A program made the position numbers and the translations under genes. A stretch of DNA of 64,000 nucleotides from CAYZJD01 sp964483455 (GTDB lineage: Bacteria; Acidobacteriota; Terriglobia; Bryobacterales; Bryobacteraceae). The stretch covers positions 39,622 to 103,621 of the forward strand of contig CAZACK010000002.1 of NCBI GenBank assembly GCA_964483455.1. The letters run 5' to 3'. Positions 1 through 7,259 of this stretch are shown one piece after another (the first letter of the stretch is position 1; the number at the start of each line of letters is the position of its first letter). The notes below the pieces were generated by a model that saw only the letters and a list, made by a program, of their open reading frames with translations, was not told the origin of the DNA and did no database searches.

Positions 1-195
1 CGGCGCCAGGTGGCTCTGGCCGACGAACGACGGGCCGGCGAAATTGCCGAGGTAGAACGCCTCCACCTGTCCCGGCCCGGCGTGCCCGTCGTCCAGGCAC
101 TTCCGGGCCGCCTCCACTGCCAGGCTGCGGAGGTCGCGGTCGGGGAACACGCCGAAGGGCGTCTTTCCGATTCCAACTACCGCTACGGGCCTCAT
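1..195 (-). CDS. Thiolase / acetyl-CoA acetyltransferase-like protein, N-terminal part (runs off left edge)
   Basis: Only the first 65 codons lie in the window; the frame is open to the edge. The ATG (complement of 193-195) starts MRPVAVVGIGKTPFGVFPDR, followed by a helix rich in Leu/Ala and then EAFYLGNFAGPSFVGQ. The GIGKTPFG start and the later LGN segment are typical of the N-terminal half of SCP-x/AcaB-type thiolases, which make or cleave acyl-CoA thioesters and often pair with a DUF35 OB-fold protein. The catalytic cysteine region is outside the window, so the reaction cannot be judged. It is divergent from the sigma factor gene on its right. Confidence 0.7.
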   Translation of the reverse strand, partial: MRPVAVVGIGKTPFGVFPDRDLRSLAVEAARKCLDDGHAGPGQVEAFYLGNFAGPSFVGQSHLAP

Positions 196-335
196 ACTAC
201 AATCAGGATAGCGCGGGGTGATATGAACGAGAGGGCGCCCGCCCCTAAATCTCTAATTCCACTCCACGTTTTCCCTGCCTGTGCGTCATCCTTGATAGGC
301 GCATGGTCAGTGTTTTGGAGCTTAGGCGGAACCCC

Positions 336-659
336 ATGAGCGGACCGGCCGAGCCGATTCTCGAGCGGGGCCTGGACCGGCATAACCGGTTCATTTCCGA
401 CCACTTACGCCGCATCTTCCTGCTCATCTACCGGATCGTNNNNNNNNNNNNNNNNNNNNNNNNNNNNNNNNNNNNNNNNNNNNNNNNNNNNNNNNNNNNN
501 NNNNNNNNNNNNNNNNNNNNNNNNNNNNNNNNNNNNNNNGAAGATTTGCCGGCGGAGGAAGTGGCCCGCCGGCTGGGTTGTTCGAAGGCGACGGTGCGCT
601 CGCACATCGCCAATGCGCGGATCAAGTTCCGCAGATACATGGAGGGCAGGAAGGCATGA
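336..659 (+). CDS. ECF-type RNA polymerase sigma factor, interrupted by a scaffold gap
   Basis: The N-terminal part (MSGPAEPILERGLDRHNRFI then DHLRRIFLLIYRI) resembles the start of sigma region 2. After the gap the frame continues with a region-4 helix-turn-helix, EEVARRLGCSKATVRSHIA, and a basic tail. I chose the ATG at 336; an in-frame ATG at 303 is less likely. The real gap size is unknown, so the missing part of region 2 and the linker cannot be read and the total length is not reliable. The next gene overlaps by ATGA and encodes a zinc-finger anti-sigma factor, the usual partner arrangement. Confidence 0.75.
   Translation: MSGPAEPILERGLDRHNRFISDHLRRIFLLIYRIXXXXXXXXXXXXXXXXXXXXXXXXXXXXXXXXXXEDLPAEEVARRLGCSKATVRSHIANARIKFRRYMEGRKA
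440..539. other. Run of 100 Ns (assembly gap)
   Basis: Exactly 100 unknown bases, the conventional size for a scaffold gap of unknown length. It lies inside the sigma factor gene. Confidence 0.98.
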
Positions 660-1222
660 GTCATCCCGACGAAGTCGTTCTGGCTCTCTACGCGGGCGGC
701 GAGTTAGGCTTTTGGGAACGCCGGCGGGCGGGCCGGCACATTCGCGGGTGCGCGGACTGCCGCCGCGCCGTCGAGGAATTCCGCGCGGCGCGCCAGGCTC
801 TGCGGAGCGGCGCCGGAGAGCTGCCGCCCGACGTGCAATGGGCGCGCCAGGCCGCCGAAATGAAGGCGAACATTCGCGTTGGCCTTGCGGCCGGCGAGTG
901 CGTGGGGCCGGTCGAGACGGCCCCGGCGCGGGCGTTCTGGAAGACGGCCGTCGCCCTCGTGCCGGTCACGCTGGTGGTGCTGGCCGGCGTGTGGCTCCAG
1001 CGGTCGCAGCCTCCCGGGCCGGCCGCGCCGGCGCCCGAGGGCATTGTGCTCGAGGCCACTTCCGAGGGAATCCAGCTCCGGCAGGGCGAAGGCGTCCTGG
1101 AGGTGCAGCACCCGCAGGCCGGCGAGGTGATGCATTCGGTCAGCGCCGAAGGAACGCTCCGCGCGCGCTACGTGGATTCGGAAACCGGCTACGTGACGAT
1201 TGCCCATGTCTATGCGGAATAA
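656..1222 (+). CDS. Zinc-finger anti-sigma factor, membrane-anchored
   Basis: A 188-residue protein whose ATG overlaps the sigma factor stop (ATGA). The N-terminal domain has the ZAS-type pattern HIRGCADC at about residues 33-40 (His, then Cys-x-x-Cys), which in this family binds zinc and holds the sigma factor. One membrane segment follows near residue 100 (WKTAVALVPVTLVVLAGVWL). The C-terminal about 70 residues would be outside the cytoplasm and could sense a signal or bind a partner. By family knowledge it should hold the upstream sigma factor inactive until an envelope signal arrives; the signal cannot be read from the sequence. The following secreted-protein genes may be part of the regulon. 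Confidence 0.8.
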   Translation: MSHPDEVVLALYAGGELGFWERRRAGRHIRGCADCRRAVEEFRAARQALRSGAGELPPDVQWARQAAEMKANIRVGLAAGECVGPVETAPARAFWKTAVALVPVTLVVLAGVWLQRSQPPGPAAPAPEGIVLEATSEGIQLRQGEGVLEVQHPQAGEVMHSVSAEGTLRARYVDSETGYVTIAHVYAE

Positions 1223-2339
1223 GCTCGCGTGTGCAGTGCTGCTGGCGTGCGCCGCGGCGGCGCAGGATCCGCCGCCGGACACGCGCAGCCTGCTCAAAAT
1301 CGACCTGCCGGCGAATTCGCCGGTGACGCTGGTCTCCGCCGACTGGGGGCCGACGCGCACGGCGGCCCGCGGGAGCGCCATGGTCATCGACCTGCGCACC
1401 GCCCTGTCGCTGCGCAACTCGGGCACGCGGCGGATCCGCGGCGTCACCCTCCAGGTGTCGGCGCAGGAGGTGACGCCCGGCGGCAAGGCCTCGGTGGCGG
1501 TGCCGACGCTCGATGTCGCTCCCGGCGAAACCTTTCCGGTGCGGATCGACTTGCGGCTGCTGCGGCCGTTGCTCATCGGCGGCAGCCCGCTGGTGCAGGT
1601 CAGCCTCGACGGGGTGCTCTTCGAGGACCTCTCGTTCTACGGCCCGAACAAGCTTAACTCGCGCCGCTCGATGACGGTGTGGGAATTGGAGGCCCGGCGG
1701 GACCGCAAGTACTTCAAGTCGGTGTTCGAGGGGGGCGGCGAAGAAGCGCTCCAGCGAACGGTGCTGGAGAGCATGGCGCGGCAGGCCGAGCGGCCGCGGA
1801 TGGATGTCCAGGCGGTGCGCGGCCGCGCCACCGCGGTGGATCCGGGCAGGGAAGTGCAGTTCGCGTTCCTGCGGTTTCCGGATGCGCCGGTCGAGCCCGT
1901 TGCCGGGCTGGCGCGGATCGCCGGCAACGAGGCCCGCGAGCCGAGCCTCGAGGTTCGCAACCGCTCGAACCGTACGGTCCGCTACTTCGAGATCGGCTGG
2001 CTGATTCAGGACGGGCAGGGCCGCGAGTTCCTCGCCGGCGCCGTACCGGCGTCCGATCCGAACCTGAAGCTTGCGCCGGGCGAGACGGCGAAGGCCCTCG
2101 AGGCGGTTTCGCTGAAGTTCTCGAGCGCTCCGGGCCGCCCGGTGACGATCTCCGGCCTGACGGGCTACGTCAGCCACGTGGAGTTCGAGGACGGCTCCCT
2201 CTGGGTGCCGCCGCGCACCGCGCTGAGCGACTCGCGCCTGGCCCGCGCGGTGACGCCTTCTCCGGAAGAGCAGCGGCTCGTCGAGCTGTACCGCAAGCGG
2301 GGAATGGCGGCGCTGGTCAGCGAGCTGAAGAAGTTCTGA
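1212..2339 (+). CDS. Secreted protein of unknown function, beta-sandwich-like
   Basis: 375 residues. The preferred ATG (1212) gives a clean signal peptide, MRNKLACAVLLACAAAAQ; in-frame ATGs at 1200 and 1206 are alternatives. The start overlaps the end of the anti-sigma gene, so the genes are probably co-transcribed. The mature part looks rich in beta strands and has two similar segments about 200 residues apart (near SLRNSGTRRIRGVTL and EVRNRSNRTVRYFEI), each followed by a Pro/Gly-rich loop. This suggests two related Ig-like sandwich domains. I do not recognise a named family. The position after a sigma/anti-sigma pair suggests an envelope role. Confidence 0.65.
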   Translation: MRNKLACAVLLACAAAAQDPPPDTRSLLKIDLPANSPVTLVSADWGPTRTAARGSAMVIDLRTALSLRNSGTRRIRGVTLQVSAQEVTPGGKASVAVPTLDVAPGETFPVRIDLRLLRPLLIGGSPLVQVSLDGVLFEDLSFYGPNKLNSRRSMTVWELEARRDRKYFKSVFEGGGEEALQRTVLESMARQAERPRMDVQAVRGRATAVDPGREVQFAFLRFPDAPVEPVAGLARIAGNEAREPSLEVRNRSNRTVRYFEIGWLIQDGQGREFLAGAVPASDPNLKLAPGETAKALEAVSLKFSSAPGRPVTISGLTGYVSHVEFEDGSLWVPPRTALSDSRLARAVTPSPEEQRLVELYRKRGMAALVSELKKF

Positions 2340-2354
2340 TTCCCTCCTTCCCGC

Positions 2355-3203
2355 GTGGGGTCAGCGTTGCCTGTCACCGTTTTCCTTGTGGCGGCGATTG
2401 CGGCCTTTGCGCAGCAGGAGCAGAGACCGCGATCCAATCCCGCCTGGCCTTGCATCCCCGGCCGCGCCATCGATCCGAACTACATCGAGATCGCCGAGGG
2501 CTCGGGCGGCCAGGTGTTCCTGTTCGACCCGTCCGAGGTCGCCCGCTCCCATGTCCTCATGACCGGACGGATGGAGCACGAGGAGACGATCTTCCGCTCC
2601 TCCGGCAATCTTACGGGCGGCTCACGGAGCTTCGAGTTTCCTGTGGATTCCACCGTCGAGAGCCTGCTGGTTTCCGTGTCGCTCCAGTGCCGCCAGTCGA
2701 TTTCCGTCACGAATCCCGGCGGGCAGGAGGTGATCGGCGCCGGCGCGGCCACCGAGGACCATGAGTTCAAGTCAGGGCGGATACTCAAGTTCACTCCGGC
2801 GGCGCCCGGCAACTGGCGCGTGCGGATCGCCGGGCAGGGCATGTACTTCGTGGTCGCCGAGGTGAAGAGCGAGCTGGCTCTCGACGAGGTGCGGTTCGTG
2901 GAACGAAAGGGCCGGCCAGGGCACGAGGGCTGGTTTCCGACGAACCGCCCTCCTGCGAGGAACGTCGAGCAGATACTGGAGGTCAGCCTCTCGGGGCCGG
3001 CCAAGGAAGTGAAGTTCTCGATGATCTCCTCGGGCGGCGAGTTGCTCCGGGAACTGGAGCTTCCCGCCGTGTCGGAGGATGGTCAATACCTGGGGCCGGT
3101 CACGCCGCGAAGCCGCTCGTTTCGCCTCCGGGTCCAGGGCCGCGACGGGAACGACTGGCCGTTCCAGCGTCTGCACCCGGCGCTGTTCCAGACGGCGCCA
3201 TAG
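2355..3203 (+). CDS. Secreted protein with hemicentin/VWA7-like galactose-binding module
   Basis: 282 residues, starting at GTG 2355 (TTG 2367 is an alternative), with a signal peptide ending near AAFAQ. Residues about 45-170 carry SGGQVFLFDPSEV, then paired strands with ISVTNPGG and APGNWRVRIAG. That order of motifs resembles the module after the von Willebrand A domain of animal hemicentins and VWA7, where it is described as galactose-binding-like. No VWA domain is present here. The rest (about 180-282) looks like a second beta domain. It follows the secreted protein above by 15 bp and probably belongs to the same operon. The family link rests on motif memory, not a search. Confidence 0.6.
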   Translation: MGSALPVTVFLVAAIAAFAQQEQRPRSNPAWPCIPGRAIDPNYIEIAEGSGGQVFLFDPSEVARSHVLMTGRMEHEETIFRSSGNLTGGSRSFEFPVDSTVESLLVSVSLQCRQSISVTNPGGQEVIGAGAATEDHEFKSGRILKFTPAAPGNWRVRIAGQGMYFVVAEVKSELALDEVRFVERKGRPGHEGWFPTNRPPARNVEQILEVSLSGPAKEVKFSMISSGGELLRELELPAVSEDGQYLGPVTPRSRSFRLRVQGRDGNDWPFQRLHPALFQTAP

Positions 3204-3220
3204 GGGCGTCGAATCGGGAA

Positions 3221-3242
3221 AAACCGGAAACATTTCCGGTTT
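3221..3242. terminator. Palindrome 1, possible bidirectional terminator or operator
   Basis: Perfect 10-bp arms AAACCGGAAA / TTTCCGGTTT around a 2-nt centre, 17 bp after the upstream stop codon. It nearly matches the palindrome at 3274-3297. T-rich ends on both sides would suit a terminator, but the twin copy also suits a protein-binding site. Confidence 0.5.
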
Positions 3243-3273
3243 CTTTGCTGAAAACAAAGCACTTAGCTGGCGA

Positions 3274-3297
3274 AAAACCGGAAATATTTCCGGTTTT
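3274..3297. terminator. Palindrome 2, perfect 24-bp inverted repeat
   Basis: AAAACCGGAAAT / ATTTCCGGTTTT is a perfect palindrome with no spacer, sharing the core ACCGGAAA/TTTCCGGT with the first copy; the copies are centred about 54 bp apart. It lies between rightward genes on the left and a leftward antitoxin gene on the right, so a two-way terminator fits. A dimeric regulator site is the alternative. Confidence 0.5.
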
Positions 3298-3422
3298 GCT
3301 TTCGCCCTGGCTCCAAATAGATGCACGTTGGGCGCTGCTGCGGATTTGAACCGTACGCTGATTTGGCGCAGGCCACGATCCTGGTTATCAGACAGACCGA
3401 GGAAACTCAACCCATTCCACTG

Positions 3423-3662
3423 TCACAAGCGTTTGCCACGGCGAAGCGCACGGATGTAAGCTTCAGGGTCGGCAACGTCTGCCCGCCCCTGCCTGATGCC
3501 CATGAGGGCTTGCATCGCCTGCCGGCGCTTCGCGTTCTGGGCCAGGTATCGGTCACGGACCGCCCGTTTCACCAGTTCTGAGATTGTCAGCCCTGATTGA
3601 CGCGACCGGACGCGGAGAGCTTCCCACACTTCTTCATCGAGGTAAAGCTGCATACGGCGCAC
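3423..3662 (-). CDS. Ribbon-helix-helix (CopG-type) antitoxin-like protein, orphan
   Basis: 79 residues. The start, RMQLYLDEEVWEALRVRS, then GLTISELVKRAVRDRYL, is the classic ribbon-helix-helix fold: one strand that enters the DNA major groove and two helices that form the dimer. Proteins of this kind repress their own operon and bind a toxin of the PIN (VapC) or RelE type. No toxin frame follows: the sequence downstream (3320-3420) has stop codons soon after the antitoxin in the expected frame. The upstream gene on the same strand is another antitoxin type, also without toxin. Confidence 0.7.
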   Translation of the reverse strand: MRRMQLYLDEEVWEALRVRSRQSGLTISELVKRAVRDRYLAQNAKRRQAMQALMGIRQGRADVADPEAYIRALRRGKRL

Positions 3663-3693
3663 GATGGATAGAGTACATCAAAGAAGGCTTCAC

Positions 3694-4047
3694 TCACCCG
3701 CCGCTGTCCATGGCAATCAGCCTCTTGATACGAGCCCGAGCTTCACGAAAAACTTCCTCGGCGGGTCGCGCGGCGTCAGGATCGTCGTCCAGGTGACTGT
3801 CCCTTCGGGCAGCTTCCTCGGCCCACAGTTGCGCGTTCTCTTCCTCCGACAGGTCCTCCAGGTTTCCCAAGAGTCTCCCGGCAAGGGTTGCGCGGGACCT
3901 GTGGTCAAGCTTGAGCGCTTCCGCTTCGAGTTCCTCGAGGCCTATGGTCCTACGATCCTCGATTTGCTTCCCGCTTCCGCCCCGTGTATCATTCTGTTCG
4001 GCTACGGAGACAGGGATGGTACCCGCATCGCAACTTCGCGCCGGCAT
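3694..4047 (-). CDS. Addiction module component (RelE/ParE-type antitoxin), orphan
   Basis: 117 residues as an ATG-started frame, but the conserved part begins only near residue 36 with LEELEAEALKLDHRSRATLA, matching the start of the 'putative addiction module component' family (TIGR02574-like), normally about 70-80 residues. The only in-frame ATG (complement of 4045-4047) lies inside the opposite-strand efp gene, so the native start may be lost or non-standard. Family members usually pair with a RelE/ParE ribonuclease encoded just downstream; here a ribbon-helix-helix gene follows after 31 bp instead. The gene is probably a remnant. Confidence 0.6.
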   Translation of the reverse strand: MPARSCDAGTIPVSVAEQNDTRGGSGKQIEDRRTIGLEELEAEALKLDHRSRATLAGRLLGNLEDLSEEENAQLWAEEAARRDSHLDDDPDAARPAEEVFREARARIKRLIAMDSGG

Positions 4048-4588
4048 GGCGGTTCGCTTCGAAGGACAGGCCTACAAGGTCCTGATCGCCGACTACCACC
4101 CGGGACAGGGGAAGATGGGCGGCACGACGCACGCCCGGCTGAGGAACCTCTCGACAGGGACGTTGTGGGAGCATAGCTTCCGCTCCGATTTGAAGCTGGA
4201 GGACCTGCCGGTGGAGAAAGTCTCCATGGAGTACCTCTACAACGACGCGGACGCCTGCTATTTCATGAACCCGGAGACGTTCGAGCAGGTGGCCGTGCCC
4301 ATGTCGGTCATCGGCCCGCAGGCGCGGTTCCTTCGGCCGGAGATGCACGTGCCGGTCGAGTTCGTCGAGGGACGTCCGGTCGCCGTCGTGTTCCCGGACA
4401 TCATCGAGGTTCGCATCGCCGATACGGCGCCCCCGGTGCACGCGCAGCAGGACAGCACCTGGAAGACGGCCGTCCTGGAGAACGGGGTCGAGATCATGGC
4501 GCCGCAGTTCATCAAGATCGGCGACGTGATCCGCCTGGACGTCGCGAACCTGAAGTACGTCGACAGAGCCAAGGGTGGGATGAAGTAG
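4016..4588 (+). CDS. efp: Translation elongation factor P
   Basis: 190 residues with the usual three-domain EF-P layout: N-terminal KOW-like domain (about 1-65), then two OB-fold domains, the last carrying GDVIRLDVANLKYVDR. EF-P binds stalled ribosomes between the P and E sites and helps peptide bonds form at poly-proline stretches. I chose the ATG at 4016; frames starting further upstream add a non-homologous leader. The tip loop that carries the modified residue reads HPGQGKMGGTTHA, longer than the PGKG loop of the E. coli protein, so the modification residue is uncertain. It is followed after 12 bp by a DUF3467 gene with an AGGAG site. Confidence 0.92.
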   Translation: MVPASQLRAGMAVRFEGQAYKVLIADYHPGQGKMGGTTHARLRNLSTGTLWEHSFRSDLKLEDLPVEKVSMEYLYNDADACYFMNPETFEQVAVPMSVIGPQARFLRPEMHVPVEFVEGRPVAVVFPDIIEVRIADTAPPVHAQQDSTWKTAVLENGVEIMAPQFIKIGDVIRLDVANLKYVDRAKGGMK

Positions 4589-4600
4589 GAAGGAGTCACC

Positions 4601-4903
4601 ATGTCAGCGCCGCACCAGCCGCAGCCGAGAATCCAACTGACCAGCGCGCCCGATTACCGGGAGAGCTACGCCAACAGCGTGCAGGTTCGCGCCAACCTCT
4701 GGGACTTCTTCCTCATGTTCGGAACCATCAGCCAGACGACGCCGGACAGCGTCACCATCCAGAATTTCCAGGGTGTCTACATCAGTCCGCAGCAGGCCAA
4801 GGCGCTGTCCAACGTCCTGCTCCAGAACATCCAGCAGTACGAGGGCACGTTCGGCGAGATCCGGCTGGAGCCGCAGGCAGCGGGAAGCGGGACGATTCAG
4901 TAG
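4601..4903 (+). CDS. DUF3467 domain protein
   Basis: 100 residues. The family pattern is complete: YANSVQVRANLWDFFLMFG at about 26-44, then YISPQQAKALSNVLLQNI and QYEGTFGEIRL. DUF3467 proteins are small and cytoplasmic, with no established function. The start is supported by AGGAG ten bases upstream (4590-4594). It is probably co-transcribed with efp. It ends 7 bp from the convergent hydantoinase gene, leaving no room for a separate terminator. Confidence 0.85.
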   Translation: MSAPHQPQPRIQLTSAPDYRESYANSVQVRANLWDFFLMFGTISQTTPDSVTIQNFQGVYISPQQAKALSNVLLQNIQQYEGTFGEIRLEPQAAGSGTIQ

Positions 4904-4910
4904 AGCTACC

Positions 4911-6818
4911 TCACTTCTTGACGACCAGGTTGCCGGCGTCGTCGAGGAAGTACTTCCACCCAGGCGGCACGAGCGTGGTGGAGCCGTAGTCGACCACCAG
5001 CGCCGGGCCGCGCTGCGCGCCGGACGGCAGGCGCTCGCGGGTCCAGACGGGAACGCGGCGCCAGCGCCCTTCGATTCGGACACGTCGCTTCTCCGGCCGC
5101 GGCGGCTGGGGCGCGGGCCTCCGCAGCCTCGGCTTCGCCACCACCTCCCGCCCGCGGACGCGCAGGTTCACGATTTCCGTGGCCCGCTCCGGGCTCGCGT
5201 AGCCGTACTGCCGCCGGTGCTCCCGATGGAATGGCGCGGCCGGATCGCGGGGATTCCACTTCACCGTCAGCTCGTAGCTCTGGCCGGCGTAGCGGATGTC
5301 GGCGAGCCGCTCGAGCCGCGCTCCGGGCATCTCGCGCGACGCGGCCTTCTCCAGCTCCGCGAGGCGTTCGGCGAGGTCCCGCCGGTTCAGGACGGAGGCG
5401 GTGAAATCCCGGATGCGGTCGGCGGACACCATCCCCAGCGCCGAGAGCGCGCCGGCCAGCCGCGGCACGATCACGGTGCGAATGCCCAACTCGGCGGAGA
5501 TCCCGCAGGCGTGCAGGCCGCCGCAGCCGCCGAACGCCACCAGCGCGAAGTCGCGCGGATCGTGGCCGCGCTCGACCGTGACCACGCGGATGGCGCGGTC
5601 CATGTTCGCATCGGCCACCCGAAGGATGCCTTCGGCCGCCGCCGTCCGGCTCACCGCGAGCGCCCGGGCGATCCGGTCCACCGCCGCGGCCGAGCGCCCG
5701 ACATCGATCGCCATCTCCCCGCCGAGGAACTGCCGCGCGGCGATGCGCCCGAGCACGACGTGCGCATCGGTGACCGTGGCCCGGTCGCCCTTGCCGTAGC
5801 AGGCGGGGCCGGGGTCGGCCCCCGCGCTTTCCGGCCCGACTCGCAGCAGCCCGCCCTCATCCACCCGGGCGATGGAACCGCCGCCGGCGCCCACGGTGTG
5901 GATGTCGAGCATCGGCACGCGGACGGGGAACCCGTCCACCGAGCCCTCGGTGGTCTCGCGCGGCCGGCGGTCGCAGATGCTGACGTCGGTCGAAGTGCCG
6001 CCCATGTCGAAACCGATGGCGCGCTGGAAGCCCGCCAGGCGCGCCGCCCGCACCGCTCCAATCGCGCCGCCCGCCGGCCCCGAGAGGATCGTGCGCACCG
6101 CCTGGCGCCGCGCCTCCGCGGCGGTCATGAAGCCGCCGTTGGACTGGAGGATCGAAATCCCGCGCAGGCCGGCGCGATCCAGCTCGCCCAGGTACGCGTC
6201 CATCAGCGGGCCGACGTAAGCGTTGAGCACGGTGGTGGAGGCGCGCTCGTACTCGCGGAACTCCGGGCACACTTCGTCCGAACAGCAGAGATAGATTCCG
6301 GAAGCGAGAGCCGAGGCGACGGCCCGCTCGTTCTCCGGATTCTGATACGAGTGCAGCAGGCACACGGCCACCGAGCGGACGCGCGCCCGCGCAAGCCTTT
6401 TCCGCAGCCTCTCGAGCCCCGCGCGCGCCGGGCGCCGCGCGATCGTGCCGTCGTAGTAGGCGCGCTCGTCCACTCCGAAGCACAGCTCCGAAGGCACGAG
6501 CGGACGGCGGGGCGCCGGCGTCAGGTTGTACAGCTCCGCGCGGTTCTGGCGGCCGATGAGGACGATGTCTTCAAAACCGGCGGTGGTGACGAACGCCGTG
6601 CGCGCCCCTTTGCGCTCGAGCAGCGCGTTGGTCGCCACCGTCGAGCCGTGGATGATGCGGGCGTCCAAGCCTCCTGCCCGCCTCAAACCCTCCAGGATCA
6701 CCCGCGCCGGATGATGTGGATCCGAACGAAGCTTGAAGCTCTCCATGTGGCCGTCGTCGCGGAGAACGACGAAATCGGTGAACGTGCCCCCGGTGTCGAT
6801 GCCGATGCGCATGCGCAA
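4911..6818 (-). CDS. Hydantoinase/oxoprolinase family protein (HyuA-like)
   Basis: 635 residues. It starts with the Hydant_A N-terminal phosphate-binding motif GIDTGGTFTDFVVL and has the second ATPase-like motif GFDMGGTSTDVSI near residue 270, then GGGSIARVD. The central part matches the Hydantoinase_A domain. Relatives include N-methylhydantoinase subunit A, acetone carboxylase beta subunit and 5-oxoprolinase, which open or carboxylate cyclic amides or ketones with ATP. The partner HyuB subunit is not next to it, so the substrate is not predictable. It is slightly shorter than typical (about 680). Confidence 0.85.
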   Translation of the reverse strand: MRMRIGIDTGGTFTDFVVLRDDGHMESFKLRSDPHHPARVILEGLRRAGGLDARIIHGSTVATNALLERKGARTAFVTTAGFEDIVLIGRQNRAELYNLTPAPRRPLVPSELCFGVDERAYYDGTIARRPARAGLERLRKRLARARVRSVAVCLLHSYQNPENERAVASALASGIYLCCSDEVCPEFREYERASTTVLNAYVGPLMDAYLGELDRAGLRGISILQSNGGFMTAAEARRQAVRTILSGPAGGAIGAVRAARLAGFQRAIGFDMGGTSTDVSICDRRPRETTEGSVDGFPVRVPMLDIHTVGAGGGSIARVDEGGLLRVGPESAGADPGPACYGKGDRATVTDAHVVLGRIAARQFLGGEMAIDVGRSAAAVDRIARALAVSRTAAAEGILRVADANMDRAIRVVTVERGHDPRDFALVAFGGCGGLHACGISAELGIRTVIVPRLAGALSALGMVSADRIRDFTASVLNRRDLAERLAELEKAASREMPGARLERLADIRYAGQSYELTVKWNPRDPAAPFHREHRRQYGYASPERATEIVNLRVRGREVVAKPRLRRPAPQPPRPEKRRVRIEGRWRRVPVWTRERLPSGAQRGPALVVDYGSTTLVPPGWKYFLDDAGNLVVKK

Positions 6819-6848
6819 GCGGCGCGGCCGCCCGGCCCGAAATGGCTC

Positions 6849-7259
6849 CTAGCGGACCGGGCCGCCCACGCCGGCAATCCCCGATTCTCGCACGACGCCC
6901 AGCGCCGGCGGCTTGCTCGTCTTCAGCCCGTAGTTGCGAACGGCGACCGCCGTGCTGAAGCCGGCATACGAGGTGTTGACCCAATTCCAGTACGGCTTCG
7001 GATGCAGCTCCTGCGCCGCGAACAGGCCCGCCAGGATGCCGATCTTGAGACCCACTCCGCGACCGACGTGGAAGCGCCCGTCCGGCCCGCGCAACAGCGG
7101 ATTGCCCTCCCGCTTCCCGATCGAGCTGTGAACATCCAGAAACTGCGCGGCCGCCACGGCGGCGAAAGTGAGACGTCGTTTGGCTCTTGGCGAAAGCCCC
7201 CAGCAGGGGAAGACGGCCATCAGCAGAAACAGCGCCAACTGGCGCAAGGTTTGTCGCAT
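6849..7259 (-). CDS. Small secreted or membrane protein of unknown function
   Basis: 136 residues. A signal-like start (MRQTLRQLALFLLMAVFPCW) is followed by two moderately hydrophobic stretches, RRLTFAAVAAAQFLDVHSS and GVGLKIGILAGLFAAQEL. This layout (a helix with D-x-x-S/T, then NPLL-RG and a Gly-rich helix) occurs in small DUF5658-like membrane proteins, but I cannot assign a family firmly. It lies upstream of the hydantoinase gene on the same strand, 30 bp away, so co-transcription is possible. Confidence 0.5.
   Translation of the reverse strand: MRQTLRQLALFLLMAVFPCWGLSPRAKRRLTFAAVAAAQFLDVHSSIGKREGNPLLRGPDGRFHVGRGVGLKIGILAGLFAAQELHPKPYWNWVNTSYAGFSTAVAVRNYGLKTSKPPALGVVRESGIAGVGGPVR

Noticed and set aside
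3320..3410. tRNA-like segment (CTGATAA loop and GGTTCAAATCC on the minus strand)
   Set aside because: The T-stem has two mismatches, no D-arm or acceptor strand can be paired, and there is no CCA end. At best a very old remnant.
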